The notes under the pieces were generated by a model. That model worked only from the letters and a program-made list of their open reading frames with translations, was not told where the DNA came from and did not search any database. Shown here piece after piece: positions 1 through 12,080 of a DNA stretch of 64,000 bases (position 1 is its first letter; every line of letters starts with the position of its first letter). The position numbers and the translations under genes were made by a program. The stretch comes from Hyperoodon ampullatus (Eukaryota; Chordata; Mammalia; Artiodactyla; Ziphiidae), in the NCBI GenBank assembly GCA_949752795.1, contig OX457056.1:174430428-174494427 (forward strand), read 5' to 3'.

Positions 1-644
1 GTAATATGGGCAAAGCAGTAAGGGGTGGGGTGGGGTGGGACATGCAGTCAAAAGAAATAATCATGTGATATAGAATCTGTAGGACATCCATACAGTCCGA
101 AAATAAAGGAAAAACACATGCGTGTCTGTGTGTATGAAGTCAAAAAAGGCATCTTCACTTTGCTAAAAAAAAAAAGTGTACGTTTCTGAACTTTATGGAC
201 AACTTGTACATTCCTTTGATACTCAGAAACTCAGATAAGCAGGCTGGTGGACTCACTGAGCTGAGGTTTAATAATCTATATTCCTATAACAGGAAAGAAT
301 GGGGATCTGCAAAGAGACAACCAGAGTTCAGTGCTAGCGCTCATCAAGGGTTCAGATCTAACTCAGTAACTCAGGGACCAAAAAAAAAAAAAAACCAAAA
401 ACAGTTAATAGGATAAAAGCACAAGGTCCCAATACTGGGATCAGCGCCAGGGAACGAGGGCAGGTCTCAGCCAGTGAGTGAGGGGCAATCAGCCTAGAGC
501 GGTGAGAAAAGGCATGCGGCCAAGAAAACATCCCTGCACTTGGTTACTATTACAATGAAATGAATTCCTTCTAAGACATAATTTGAGCTTCATTCAATGT
601 GCACATGAACTCCGTGGATTTTTTAAAAATATCACAGTAATCTT

Positions 645-800
645 GAATTTCAGCAGTTAAAGAGCCTTAAAGATAATCTAGTTCAAAACCTCATTTTCCT
701 CTTCAGGAAAGTGAGAGCTAAAAAATTATGATGTGCTAAGGGTTACCATTCTACTTGGTAGCAAAGCTAACGTAAGGCCCCGTATCCATTCTGTCTCATT
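645..800 (-). repeat. MIR-like old SINE fragment
   Basis: Contains a decayed version of the mammal-wide block that reads like 'cttaaagataatctagttc ... cctcattttcc', the usual tRNA-SINE/L2-like 3' region. Short and diverged, so the family is uncertain. Confidence 0.45.
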
Positions 801-1616
801 GCTATTTCCTCTGTATCCTGCTTTCTGGTCATCTTTATCAAATATGGGATAGGCGTGCCAGTTCCCTGCTTACCCAGGCATAACTTTGACAGGTAGTTGT
901 GAGTGCTCCCTAAAAAAAAGAGTGTTATGCATTCTTTTCACTTCCCACGGAGACCCACCAAAAATGCAACTACCCACTATGATGTCAGTATTCCTTTCAT
1001 CTTAATAGGGCAGCTATATTTGAGATAGGTCATTTATTACACCAGGATAAAATTTTCTATCTCAAGAATGCAGGTAAGAGGACTATTTAATACTCAATAA
1101 TACTACACTGCAGTCCTAAGTAGGACGCTCTGATCATTCCCGCAACCTCCTGATGACAGCAAACGAGATGTTAAATTTCTTTCCTTCAGTTACTAGGACA
1201 CAGTAAGTACTAGTTACTTTGTTTTCCCATCAGTCAGCCAGCTCTAAAGCAATGGTTCAAAGTAAACAAGTTCCCCCATATCTTTTGTTCTGCAAACGCT
1301 TCTTCTCAACCCCTACTGCCAACATGAGCATTTAGGTTGTCTGTGACTTTTATGAACAGAACAATAGTGAGAATTACAGGCCTAAAGGCCACAGTCCTAG
1401 GCCAGAAGCCGAAAAGGTGTGTAACTTGAGAGGATCAATTTACCTGTCCACGCTCAGTTGGCACACCTGAAAAAACAGGAACAATGCCAACCTTATGAGA
1501 TTGTTTTACCAACTGGGACGCGTATGTGGAACACGTGGCACAGTACACGGCACACGATAAGCATCGCACTGTTGGTAGTCATTAGAACTTGTAAATCAGC
1601 TCAGGGCACTGACACA

Positions 1617-1835
1617 TAGTGGACCCTTGAAAAACATGGGGGTGAGGGCAGCAACCCTCCACTCAGTGGAAAATCTGAATAATAACCTAGAGTCAGCTCT
1701 CAGTATACACGGTTCCTCCATAACTATGGATTCAACCCACCTCAGATAGTGCAGTGCTATAGTACTGAACGACTGAAAAACTTCCACTCATACGTGTAAC
1801 CACAGTTCAAATCCATGTTGTTCAAGGGTCAACTA
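1617..1835. mobile_element. MER8/Tigger7-like non-autonomous DNA transposon
   Basis: Both ends carry the inverted-repeat motif GGACCCTTGAA / TTCAAGGGTCAAC typical of TcMar-Tigger elements of the MER8 type. It is about 219 bp with no coding capacity. A second copy of the same family lies at 32439-32659 in the other half of the window. Confidence 0.75.
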
Positions 1836-2060
1836 CATAAAGTTCTGGAGGCCAAGGCGCTTTAGACACCTTAGTTTGCACTACTCACAGTAGTTTAAGA
1901 TAATTACCAAACCGGATATAGGAGAAAGTTGAACTAGCATTAGAAGTTTTTAACCACCTACATTAGCTAACTCAATCATGGATGCTTTAAGGTTTCAACA
2001 GAAGTAGAAACAGCAGGTCTACCAAATTTAATTTCAACAGAAAGCTAAGAAGTTTCCTGA
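1836..2060. other. Intronic single-copy DNA
   Basis: AT-rich, no repeat or exon recognised. Confidence 0.5.
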
Positions 2061-2068
2061 AATCCCAC

Positions 2069-2278
2069 TTTTTTTTTTTTTTTTTGCGGTACGCGGGCCT
2101 CTCACTGTTGTGGCCTCTCCCGTTGCGGAGCACAGCCTCTGGACGCGCAGGCTCAGCGGCCATGGCTCAGGGGCCCAGCCGCTCTGCGGCATGTGGGATC
2201 CTCCTAGACCGGGGCATGAACCCGTGTCCCCTGCATCAGCAGGCAGACTCTCAACCACTGCGCCACCAGGGAAGCCCA
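2069..2278 (-). mobile_element. CHR-2-type SINE, short form
   Basis: Poly(T) on the left followed by the reverse complement of the SINE body, ending with the tRNA-derived head (CACCAGGGAAGCCC). Flanked by AATCCCAC at 2061-2068 and 2279-2286, the target-site duplication. The body ends at GCGGTACGC next to poly(T), the short 3' form. Short ORFs over it come only from the SINE. Confidence 0.92.
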
Positions 2279-2286
2279 ATCCCACA

Positions 2287-3604
2287 CTCTTGAGAGAACA
2301 ATGAGAAGGATCTTCACATTGGTTTTGCTATCAACCTCCCAAAAGAAAAATAAACACTTTCCATTTACAAGCTGTCACCATCTACTCTCACTCTGGACGT
2401 ACTCAGACTTAGTATAGGAGGTCTCCATAATCCCCCCTCATCTCTGCTCCATGCGATAACAGGACATCTCCAATTTTTAAAGTTCTATAAACACTAAAAT
2501 GAAAAATGATGGAAACACTAACAAAGCTTAAAAAGGGAAAGTCTGACAAAGTTCTTACATCATGGCCTCAGTCTGTGGTTGCTAAGCTGTTCTAGCTAAA
2601 CTGATGGACAAGTTTTTCAACTTTATCCCTGAGGGAAGAACTCGAAGACATTTTTTTTTCTTCCAGCAAGGAGCCCTGAAAAATCAAGTCATAGCAGACA
2701 GTTAACTAGGGTTCTCTAAGTAGGCCATAATCTCAAGTAGACAATCTCTACTTATCATGGTTCAGAGTAGATGACACCCATTCCCTAGGGCTTTGCCTTC
2801 AGAAGCACACCATCCCCTAAGGAGGTACTGCTCTTTGTGGCCCATCTTGGCAGGAAACCATGCAACCAAGCTAGCCATTTCCCCATAGGCGCTTCTGAGC
2901 CCAAACCATGTCAAATTGCTGACATTCAATAATTAAGTGATCATGGTAACAGATGTGGTGACCAGAAGAAGACTACACATGCAGTGGAGGAATGAAAGGT
3001 CTTTGAATCAAAGCAGATTCCAGGCAAGGCACAGTGCAGAAACTAGACAACAATGGACTGAAACAAATAAAAGGTAAGGTACTGCAGGGATGGATTCATG
3101 CCTCCCTTTCAAGAAGGTTAATTGTGAAGGAAGAAGAGTAACTACTCCAACACGGTGCTGCTACAAGGGTGGTTTGGGGGAGGGGAGTTTTTTTGTTTGT
3201 TCTTGGGGTTTTTTTAAACAGAGGCTATGTATGCCAAGGAGAAACATCACAAACTAGGGGAGAAGCTGAAAAGATAAGTGATAGTTTCTCAAGAAGTAGG
3301 AGGGAAATAGATCAAGAAAAGGGGAGAAAAAAATGAAATAATCTGGGCAAAAGAGAATCACTTTTCACTATCGAAGGCAGAGCGGGAGTTTAAGCCTTGA
3401 CCTTGTAGGTAGGGTATTCCGCTTTGAAGACTCTGGAGCTTATCTATGACAGATTTATCATCTTGTGTTAAAAATAATGTAAGATTCTTCCCCTAATCCT
3501 ACTTTAGAAAAAAAAATAGTGGGGAAAATGATACTTCTTTATACAAAGACTTGCTGCGTGTTTATGTGATAGACACTGAGAATACAGAGATAAACATCAC
3601 CATC
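2287..3604. other. Intronic DNA without recognised features
   Basis: Ordinary AT-rich intron with a G/T-rich patch near 3170-3220. No exon, RNA gene or confident repeat. Confidence 0.5.
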
Positions 3605-4295
3605 AAGAGTTCACAATCTGGTGCAGCTACTATGGAAAACAACATGGAGGTTCCTCAAAAAATGAAAAACAGAACTACCATATGATCCAGAAATTCCACC
3701 GCTGAGTATACATCTGAAGAAAATGAAAATGCTAATTTGAACCCTAATGTTCATAGAAGCATTATTTACAATTGCCAAGATATGGAAGCAACCTAAATGT
3801 CCATTGACAGTTGAATGGATAAAGAAAACGTGGTATATGTATACAATGGAACATTACTAAGCCATAAAAAAGAAGGGAATTCTGCCCTTTGCAACAATGT
3901 GGATGGACCTACAGAGTATTACGCTAAGACAAATAAGTCAGGGAAAGACAAATACTCTATGTTACCACTTATATGTGGAATCTAAAAAATAAAACAAAGG
4001 GATGGATATAACAAAACAAAAACAGACTTTCAGATACAGAGAACAAACTAGTGGTTACCAATGGGGAGAAGGAATGGGGAGAGGGGCAATACAGGGGAAT
4101 GGGATTAAGAGATACAAACTACAATGTATTAAATAAGCGACAAAGATAGATTGTACAGCACAGAGAAATACAGCCACTATTTCGTTATAGACTATACTCC
4201 ATTTAAAGTTATAAAAATATTGAATCACTATGTTGTATACCTGAAACTAAATCAATTACACTTCAATTTTTTAAAAAAAGAGTTCACAATCTGGT
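3605..4295 (+). mobile_element. 5'-truncated L1 with perfect 18-bp target-site duplication
   Basis: The duplicated target AAGAGTTCACAATCTGGT lies at 3605-3622 and again at 4278-4295. Between them is the end of L1 ORF2 (the 'CCTAAATGTCCATTGACAG' and 'GGAACATTACTAAGCCATAA' regions) and an artiodactyl-type L1 3' UTR ending in an A-rich tail. ORF2 is too short and interrupted to be functional. Confidence 0.93.
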
Positions 4296-5210
4296 AAGAG
4301 AGCGGGAACTGTAAATAGATCATTCCAAACAGTATGACACCTGCAGCAATGCAAGCAAACGTGAGGTAGGACGCGGTCACAAGGAACAGAGGAGTCAGCC
4401 TAGCACTGATTGCCCGGGTGGACTGCAAGTCACATGGTATCCGAAAGACTTAGGATTTTCATCAAATCTTCGCTAGAAAGGGAGAGATCACACTTGGTCT
4501 TGTTTAAAACAAACAAATCAAAGGTTAAAACAAATAATCTAATAGAAAGCCCATCTGTCTTAAAATACAGTACTAGAGATGAATACACCCCTAGTCAATT
4601 CCTCTTTGCCTTTTCATGAGAAAAGAGTTGGGAAGAATTGCAAAATAAAACAAAGAATTGCTTTTAAGTCTTATCTTGATGGGAAATGACTCAATTTAAT
4701 TAGACTTAGATTCAAGCAGTCTTAAAGAAAGGAAAGTTTAACAACTGCATTACAGAATCTGTATTACAGGTACATCTCCAAAGCCTGCTTTAAGTTTCCT
4801 TCATTTAAATCTCAGGAGGGTTTAGACAGAAGTGTCATCCTCAACACAATTTACAACCTGCTTTCTACCCGGCTCAGGACATGAGGCCATCACAGAAATG
4901 CCAATTAAAAGCCTACCACCGTTCTAGGTGCTACAGTTGCAGGAAGGAGCAAGATGGAACTGACATTCTAGGGGAGGCTAGGTCACATACATGGAACTAT
5001 TTATTTTAATTCAGAAATGTCTTCATATAGGGAATGAATTTAACTCACAATCACATACTATGCATTATGTCCCGTGCTGGGGGATGCAGGGGAGAGGGCT
5101 GGGGGCAAGGCTTGAGGAGCTCAGATTACCCCAGGGATCCTTTATTTCCCCCCAGCCTGGGTTGGGGACATGCTTATTCTTCTTCTGGGGAAACATTTTG
5201 GTCTGCAAGT
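4296..5210. other. Intronic DNA without recognised features
   Basis: No exon or confident repeat. The 89- and 91-residue ORFs near 5.0-5.3 kb overlap each other, run into the Tigger element and show no protein-like features. Confidence 0.5.
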
Positions 5211-6025
5211 ATGGTAGTCCCTCCCTATCTGCAGGGGATATCTTCCCAGACCCCCAGTAGATACCTGAAACTTTGGATAGTACTGAACCCTTTATATACT
5301 GTACTATGATCTTTTCCTATTCATACATACCTCTGATAAAGTTTAATTTATAAATTAGGCACAGCAAGAGATCAGCAACAATAAACTAGAACAATTATAA
5401 CAATATACTGTAATAAAATTCTATGGAGGTAGTCTCTCTCAGAATCTCTCATTGTACAAATGTAATGTCTTTTCCATCTTAACCAAGCACTTATCAAGCA
5501 CTGTGGCCATATAACTTTTGCAGTCTGAAGTGCAACAGCAAAATTAACACAAATTCTTTTTCCTTCACTATTTCATGGTTAAAGGATTTGTTCTTACTGT
5601 AGATCTTAGCAACCTCAGTATATGATTTTTTTTCTTCCCTTGTTAAGTCTAAAACTTTCACCTTTTCACTTAAAGAAAGCATTTTACAGTTTCTCTTTGG
5701 CACATCCAAATTGCCAGCCTCACTACTCCTACACTTAGGGGATCATTATCAAGTAAAATAAGGGTGACTTGAACACAAGCACTGAGATACCAGGACCGTC
5801 GATCTGATAGATGACCCAGACGGCTGCTAAGTGACTAACAGGCGGGTACGCTGGACAAAGGGATGATTCACATCCCAGGCAGGACAGAGCGAGATTTCAT
5901 CATGCTAGTCAGAACGGTGCACAATTTAAAACTTATTAATTATTTCTGGAATTTTCCATTTAATATTTTCGGACCATGGTTAACCATGAGTAACTGAAAC
6001 TGGGGATAAGAGGGTACTTGTGTAC
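5211..6025 (-). mobile_element. Tigger1-like DNA transposon with transposase remnant
   Basis: Left end resembles the Tigger inverted repeat (GGTAGTCCCTCCCTATCTGC) and the right end its counterpart (GGGTACTTGTGTA). On the minus strand at 5494-5709 a reading frame begins like the Tigger/pogo transposase helix-turn-helix (KRNCKMLSLSEKVKVLDL, then KKSYTEVAKIYSKN) and soon loses similarity. The rest of the transposase is deleted, so this is a fossil. Confidence 0.85.
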
Positions 6026-7387
6026 AATTCTTGACTAGGTGAAAGCACCACTTTTACATGTAGAGCTAGCCATCCTGCCAAAAGATTTTCTTCATGTTCA
6101 CGCCACTGTCATCCAGAAGAATTTAATAAAAATATTCTAAGAAGTAGGTAGTGAGGGTGATGGACAGTTTAGCCTTCTTTGTATAGGATTATATTCCACA
6201 GATTTGCCCTTCCCCCTCCCCCATCCTGATTACTCAGGAACAAAAGATTTCAAATATGCACAGTTCAAACATGTAATTTAAACTTAACAAGGCAAAATAT
6301 GGGAAGAAAAAAAGGACAAAAGGTATTTTTTATTTTACTTAAACTGAGAACCAAGAATGTCAGTCATGCGAATTGATAAAGAGCTAAAATCAACTAGCAA
6401 ATGCCTGCCTGTTATATGAGTGGATTTAGCCTAGCAACAAAGTTATGTGCCCTGCTAGAGGAAACCTCTTGTCCTCGTCTGCCCAACATGCCTGTCCGTT
6501 CTCAAGTCAAGAATACGACAGAGATGCCCACAGTCCTGCCTCCTTAGTCCCAGCCAAAGCAGTAAGAAAATAATGAAAGAAATGTATTATCAGATGAGGA
6601 GTGGCTGCTTAAACAAAAAGTGTCAACTGGGGAGGGAAAAAGCTACTAGAAACTAAAACTGTACAGAGAAGGTGGCCAAATACAAATGACCCTTTTGTAG
6701 ACATGTCAAACTATATTAAACTTCACTTATAATCAGAATGTAAATTAAAATAAGCATTTTTTTTAACTTATCAGACTAGTAAAGACTAAAAACCTAAATT
6801 CCCAGAGCAGGCAGACATTTGGGGAATTGGGCCTCTCATAGTTTCTCTATACTATTTTATTATTTTATATTAGTAATGCATTATTACTGGAAATAAATCT
6901 CTATTTTAAATTTAATATAAAATAAAGGATTTAAGGTAGACGGAGGCAGGGGCCATATGTGTTTCGTTGCCTATTCCATCTGAGTATCAGGCCCTCAAAT
7001 ACTGGTTTGGACAAATGCTTGCTGCCCTTAGACTTCCTCAGTTCACTCCTTTAGTACCACAACACAACTCCAAAACTTTATTGTCCTTAACCCCATGACT
7101 TGGTATTAAATCCAACTTCAGCACATCACTCGCCACTTTACAAAGTCATTTTTCTTCTCTCTTATGAATAAGGCCCCACCCTAAAGCTCTCAGCTCTCTC
7201 TGTCCTAAAAATGTCTCTTGATTTTCATCCATCCTTGCTCCACCTGGGAACAGTCCCCTCCCTCCCTGCCCCCCTTTTGAGACCGTGTTCCTCAATCTGT
7301 TTCTCTGCTCCTTCTTCTACCTTCTTTTGTTGCAGCAGATGGCAGCTGGTGGAGACGGTTACCCCTTCAGGTCGCTGTGCTGCTGGA
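6026..7387. other. Intronic DNA without confident features
   Basis: AT-rich to 7.0 kb, then more pyrimidine-rich. A weak L2-like flavour near 7030-7200 is not strong enough to call. Confidence 0.45.
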
Positions 7388-7545
7388 AAACAGGTTCTCA
7401 GCCCAGGTGACAACAGAATCACCTGCAGAGCCGTGAAACATACCAACTTCTAGGTCCCATCCTGGACCAGTCAAATCAGATCACGAGATCTGTGGCCCAG
7501 GCATCTGAACTTTTAATGTTCCCAGGTGATTCAGCACAAGGTGGA
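7388..7545. mobile_element. MER5-type hAT-Charlie element
   Basis: Matches the mammalian pattern GGTTCTCAGCCCAGGTG ... AGAATCACCTGCAGAGC ... GGCCCAGGCATCTGAACTTT ... CCCAGGTGATTC, the internal layout of short non-autonomous hAT-Charlie elements of the MER5 group. The exact subfamily is not determined. Confidence 0.7.
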
Positions 7546-9227
7546 AAATCTCAACAGCAAGCTCAGCAGCCAGGTTTGGGGGAGGTGGAGATAAATGCCT
7601 CTGCCCCACTCCACTGGACCATCCCGGGGCTGGGATGCAGGGCCTGGGGCAGTGGGACTCTGGCCTGGAGCACCCTCCACACAAACATAATCACTGTGTG
7701 TGTGTCACGGCATGAAAATGCTCGGAAAGAACTGCTGTAAATAATGGAAGTGATTATGCGCTACAGGAGAGCTGAGACGGACTAGGTTGGGGAAAGGCTT
7801 TGTGCCCCGCAGGCAGATGTGACGGGAAAGTAAAGGTGGTCACTGACCAAAAAGGTCTATCAGTCCCTTTAGCGAGGCTGTTCCTAAAACCAGTCTTGCA
7901 GATTTCCCTTTACAAACCCTACTGCCTATAATAATTCCCGAAAGTCCACCAGTTACCCCCCTGCTATCTCCAGCTCTCTTCGCAGAGTGTGGCAATGGAA
8001 GAAGATGCAGATTAAATCACATCAAAAAGAGCCAGATCCAGGAGAAGTGTGACAGATATTGTACATCCGGAAGGCCAGAGGTGGAGTTCCAGGATGGGAT
8101 ACAAGCACACAAGACTAGCATAAAACTGGTCTAATGGCCAAAAAAAAAGTCACACAAGCTCGCCTAAATCAAGCTGACCATGAGCAGAGTAGGCAGTATC
8201 TGTTGAATGAACGCAAAAGCAAGCACTTTTAAAAACTAGGGTAGGCATTATGAAGACAGCCACTAGAGAAGAGTGATTATCAAAAGTCAGCTCTGGTCTT
8301 TGGAAGGCCCCTGTTGTATGTAGGAAAACAGATTTAAGTCCAGGCCTGCAGACAAAGAGGAAAAAGAAGACCAGGGTGTTGGGGGAAGTGGGGTGGGGTT
8401 ATGGAGTGGGGAGGGGGTAGTCCTGGATAATTCTTATACCAATCCCTTCCATGTGCTCCCTTCAGGTCCTGAACTGGAGGGATCTGAGGACAAGAAATGT
8501 TTCCCTGAGTGAAAAGCCCAATATCTGCAATGTGCTCAGCATGGCACTACAAGTGGCCAGGAGAAACGTGTCCCTCCTGTGAGGCACCAGCTCCAGCTCT
8601 GTCCCACCCCATCCAACACGCAGGAGATTCCCTCACTACACAGGCAAAGTTTCTTAAAAGATTAGTGGTGGGGGAAAGAAAAACAGCTTGGGCGAGACTG
8701 CTTACTTTAAAACTCCCTCTTCAGACTAGAACTGTCTGCACTTGAACATAAATGCAAGCTAAACCGTGCATAAAGCATTAAAATTATAGAATAAATTTAG
8801 TCAGGCAGCAATTAAAAACTCATTGAGCAAGTCTGCATCTACAGCTTCCTAATTTTTGCAAAAACCGACTTAATAAGTTACTAAAATTTAAAGAATTCTG
8901 TATCCTAATTTTTGTCTGTTTATGAGAAAACTGTTGACACAACAATAAACTAGTTATGGTCTCTGGACTTAAAGATTCCTCCACAGGAATACAGACAATA
9001 CAGAAAACAACTGCTTTCAGAGAAGCAGCTAAATGGGAAAAAAAAGTCCCTGAGTACTGCTATAAGAAACTTCACCTGTCATTTTCTGACTTACTTACAA
9101 GAGTTTTTACTCTGGGTTTTTTTTGTTTTTGTTTTTTTGTGGTTTTTTTGCCTATTTTTAAAAGCCATCTTTACAGGCTCCTGGGAATAGAAGTTGTAAC
9201 TGGATTGGGGCAAGGACTTCCGAAAGT
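7546..9227. other. Intronic DNA without recognised features
   Basis: Single-copy-looking sequence with a G-rich patch at about 8370-8420. No exon, RNA gene or confident repeat. Confidence 0.5.
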
Positions 9228-9240
9228 TCCTGTTTTCTTT

Positions 9241-9555
9241 TTTTTTTTTAGATGTTGGGTGTAGGAGTTTATTAGTTTCTTTATTTATTTATTTTTTGCT
9301 GTGTTGGGTCTTCGTTTCTGTGTGAGGGCTTTCTCTAGTTGTGGCAAGCGGGGGTCACTCTTCATCGCGGTGCGCGGGCCTCTCACCGTCGCGGCCTCTC
9401 TTGTTGCAGACAAGCTCCAGACGCGCAGGCTCAGTAGTTGTGGCTCACGGGCCTAGTTGTTCCGCGGCATGTGGGATCCTCCCAGACCAGGGCTCAAACC
9501 CTCGTCCCCTGCATTAGCAGGCAGATTCTCAACCACTGCGCCACCAGGGAAGCCC
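9241..9555 (-). mobile_element. CHR-2 SINE, long form
   Basis: Target-site duplication TCCTGTTTTCTTT at 9228-9240 and 9556-9568. Unlike the short copies, the 3' part (left side here) continues past the tRNA-derived body into a longer tail, including the reverse complements of AGAGAAAGCCC, AAGACCCAACACAGC and a terminal TAATAAACTCCTACACCC block before poly(A). The copy at 46675-46989 has the same tail. Confidence 0.92.
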
Positions 9556-9569
9556 TCCTGTTTTCTTTT

Positions 9570-10571
9570 GTTTCTGGTATTTTATTTCTGATTTACTGCC
9601 AAAACCCACCAACTTCTCTCATCTACTCCTGATGCCGGAGGACTCCAAGTGGGCAAGAAGCAACAGGATTCAGGGGCTGGGTCATGCAAAACCTTCTCAT
9701 CACACTGGAAAAACTTCAGACTTGCTTTCATGGACCAAATGCCTAAATCTGCCCAAAATTCTGCAATATTTCTGAGCAACTTGCCAGCACACTGCCTAAC
9801 GTGTGTGTTTATCATACACATAAGAACATGTAGTTCAAATGTAACTGTCCATAGATTTACTAGACCCGTTCTTGAATAGGGGATCCAACAGCTGTGAAAT
9901 GCTGACCTAAACTAAATAAATGTTCTCATTTGCCGTAAAAGGGTAAAAATTTGAATTCACGTCCCTCCACTTGTCCTGACCTCCCAAGATACAGTCCTAT
10001 CTTTATTGGCATTACTCTTATCAATAAAGACAATTACGTTCCCACCCACTGAGGTCTCAGAGCCCTTCCTTTGAGGGCTTGTGCATTACGAGAGCATCAA
10101 GTACCCTATAAAGTGACAGAAGAGCACAGATATGAAGCGTTAGGGAAGGATCAGAGCACTGGAAGAGGGAAAAGAAGTTCATAGCAGATGAGCTGGATTG
10201 AGAAGGACCCACAATCTATCAGAAAAGGTATACCAGGAGAGAGTGTCAGACTTAGCCAAGGCACACAGGAAGCAAAATACAAATCTGCTCAGGGAACAAT
10301 GAGATGCACACTTTGGTTAAGCAGAGAATTTGTGTATAAGACTGATCCTTGAATGAAAGAATCATGTCTTATTTTATCCCTGAATACCTAGCACTAAGCA
10401 CTGTGCCTACAAAACTAACAGTGTCTCAATCGATGTGCATGGGGAAAAAAGTTGTGCTGAGTATTGGGAAATACAGCTACAGAAGTATAGGAGACCTTGC
10501 ATTCAAAGATTAAAAACCTTATCCATGACCCACAAGAATTCAGGCCACGACAGCTTTGGGGGCTGTTCATT
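9570..10571. other. Intronic DNA, possible L2 end
   Basis: Mostly unrecognised. 'cctagcactaagcactgtgcct' near 10387-10410 resembles an L2 or MIR 3' end but is too short to call firmly. Confidence 0.4.
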
Positions 10572-10582
10572 AAAATCACCCT

Positions 10583-10714
10583 GCTCCTTGGGAATTCCCT
10601 GGCGGTCCAGTTGTTAGGACTCTGTGCTTTCACTGCCGAGGGCCCGGGTTCGGTCCCTGGTCGGGGGACTAGGATCCTGCGGGCCGCACAGCATGGCCGA
10701 AAACAGCAACAACA
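10583..10714 (+). mobile_element. CHR-1-type SINE
   Basis: Begins GGGAATTCCCTGGCGGTCCAG, carries the tRNA-like GGTTCGGTCCCTGGTCGGGG box and ends in an A/C-rich tail. Perfect target-site duplication AAAATCACCCT at 10572-10582 and 10715-10725. Confidence 0.9.
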
Positions 10715-10943
10715 AAAATCACCCTACTTCTTCTCTCCCTCTGTTGCCCTCACCTGGCAAAGCAGCAGCCTGGCTAATCCCAACGCTCCTCATCTCTAAA
10801 CTGAATGCAGCTGGAGAGAAATAACAGCGCTGACCATCTCCCTTTGAACTGGATCACAAGGCAAAATGGACACAACTCCACTCCGGTGACATTTCTGCCA
10901 TCCCCAGGACGGTCACTCTCTCACTTTCCAAAAGAACCACTTC

Positions 10944-11132
10944 GGGCTTCCCTGGTGGCGCAGTGGTTAAGAGTCCGCCTGCCGATGCAGGGGACAAGGG
11001 TTCGTGCCCCGGTCTGGGAAGATCCCACATGCTGCAGAGCGGCTAGGCCCGTGAGCCATGGCGCTGAGCCTGCGCATCTGGAGCCTGTGCTCCGCAAGGG
11101 GAGAGGCCACAACAGTGAGAGGCCCGCGTACC

Positions 11133-11159
<27 letters not shown>
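10944..11159 (+). mobile_element. CHR-2-type SINE, short form
   Basis: Perfect 14-bp duplication AAAAGAACCACTTC at 10930-10943 and 11160-11173. Body starts GGGCTTCCCTGGTGGCGCAG and ends GGCCCGCGTACCGC directly followed by a long pure A tail (about 25 A). The intact tail and duplication suggest a fairly recent insertion. Confidence 0.95.
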
Positions 11160-11167
<8 letters not shown>

Positions 11168-11329
11168 CACTTCACTCCTCTTTCACCTTCCTCTTCACAC
11201 CATCTACTCACCCCTCCTCCCTCACCCTGCCTCTAGGTCTTTAAGAAAATAAAAGCAAGGGGGCAGCAAAGCCCTCTTCATCCCACCTGCCCTGCCCACA
11301 GCCTCCTGCCTGCCTTTCTGCCTGCGCTC

Positions 11330-12080
11330 CCTCCTTTCACCATGTGGGGATGGGACATCCTGCTGCATCAAAAACCAAACCTCCTACCTGCACTCCAGCT
11401 CCCATCCCATCTCACCTTCCATCGTGCATTTCGCCCTCTCCCCAACTATTCCCAACCATACTCAGGCGCTAACGTTCTCTTTCCTTCACACCAAACTTCT
11501 TCCTCATCGAGGTGCTATCACCACCATCCTCACCCTGTTCTCCCTTCAATCCACCCCAACCTGCCTTCCGCAGCCTCTAATCCACGGAGGGCACCAAAGC
11601 TCCAGGCTGTCAAATCCAGCTTGGTTTTACTGTTCCTCATCTCTCAGCGTCTCTCAACTGGGGCGCCCCCAATTCCTGTCTTCAAACCTGAACTTCTCTT
11701 GGCTTCTATGACCAGATACTCCCCAGGTGCTCCTGCTACCTCACCAGAGGCTCCTTCCTTCTCAGGCTCTTCCACTGCTCCAGGAGGCTTCAGCCTGGGC
11801 CCCCTCCTCCTCCCATCTGTACACTCTCCCCTAACTGACCTCGACCAGACCCGTGCTTGAAATACCATGGATAGACCAATGGTTCCAAAAACCCTCTCTG
11901 CATTTCAGTGGGGCCAGTCCATCACCACCCCTCTGTTACTGCAGAATGCCCTCCCCCCACCCCCAAAACCCCATCTTTCACTCCCCTTGGGCCATGCTCA
12001 AGTCCTAACTCCTCCAAGAAATTGAAAAAATCTTCCAATGCCTCCACAGCCCCACTGCTCTCTCCTCTTTTCAGGCTTCC
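11330..12080 (+). mobile_element. Old LINE L2 fragment (ORF2 region)
   Basis: Pyrimidine-rich sequence that follows the L2 ORF2 order, for example 'GTCAAATCCAGCTTGGTTTT', 'TGGCTTCTATGACCAGATAC', 'CTCAGGCTCTTCCACTGCTC' and the 'GGGCCCCCTCCTCCTCCCATC' region, all degraded. The 172-residue ORF at 11342-11860 is the relic of this and lacks start-context or domain evidence for a real gene. Confidence 0.6.

Noticed and set aside
5494..5709. Tigger transposase frame as a domesticated gene
   Set aside because: Only the N-terminal part is present, the catalytic region is deleted and the element is decayed.
10805..11236. 143-residue ORF
   Set aside because: Runs through a CHR-2 SINE and its A tail (poly-Lys), so it is not a gene.
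11342..11860. 172-residue ORF
   Set aside because: Falls in L2-derived pyrimidine-rich DNA with no recognisable domain in this frame.
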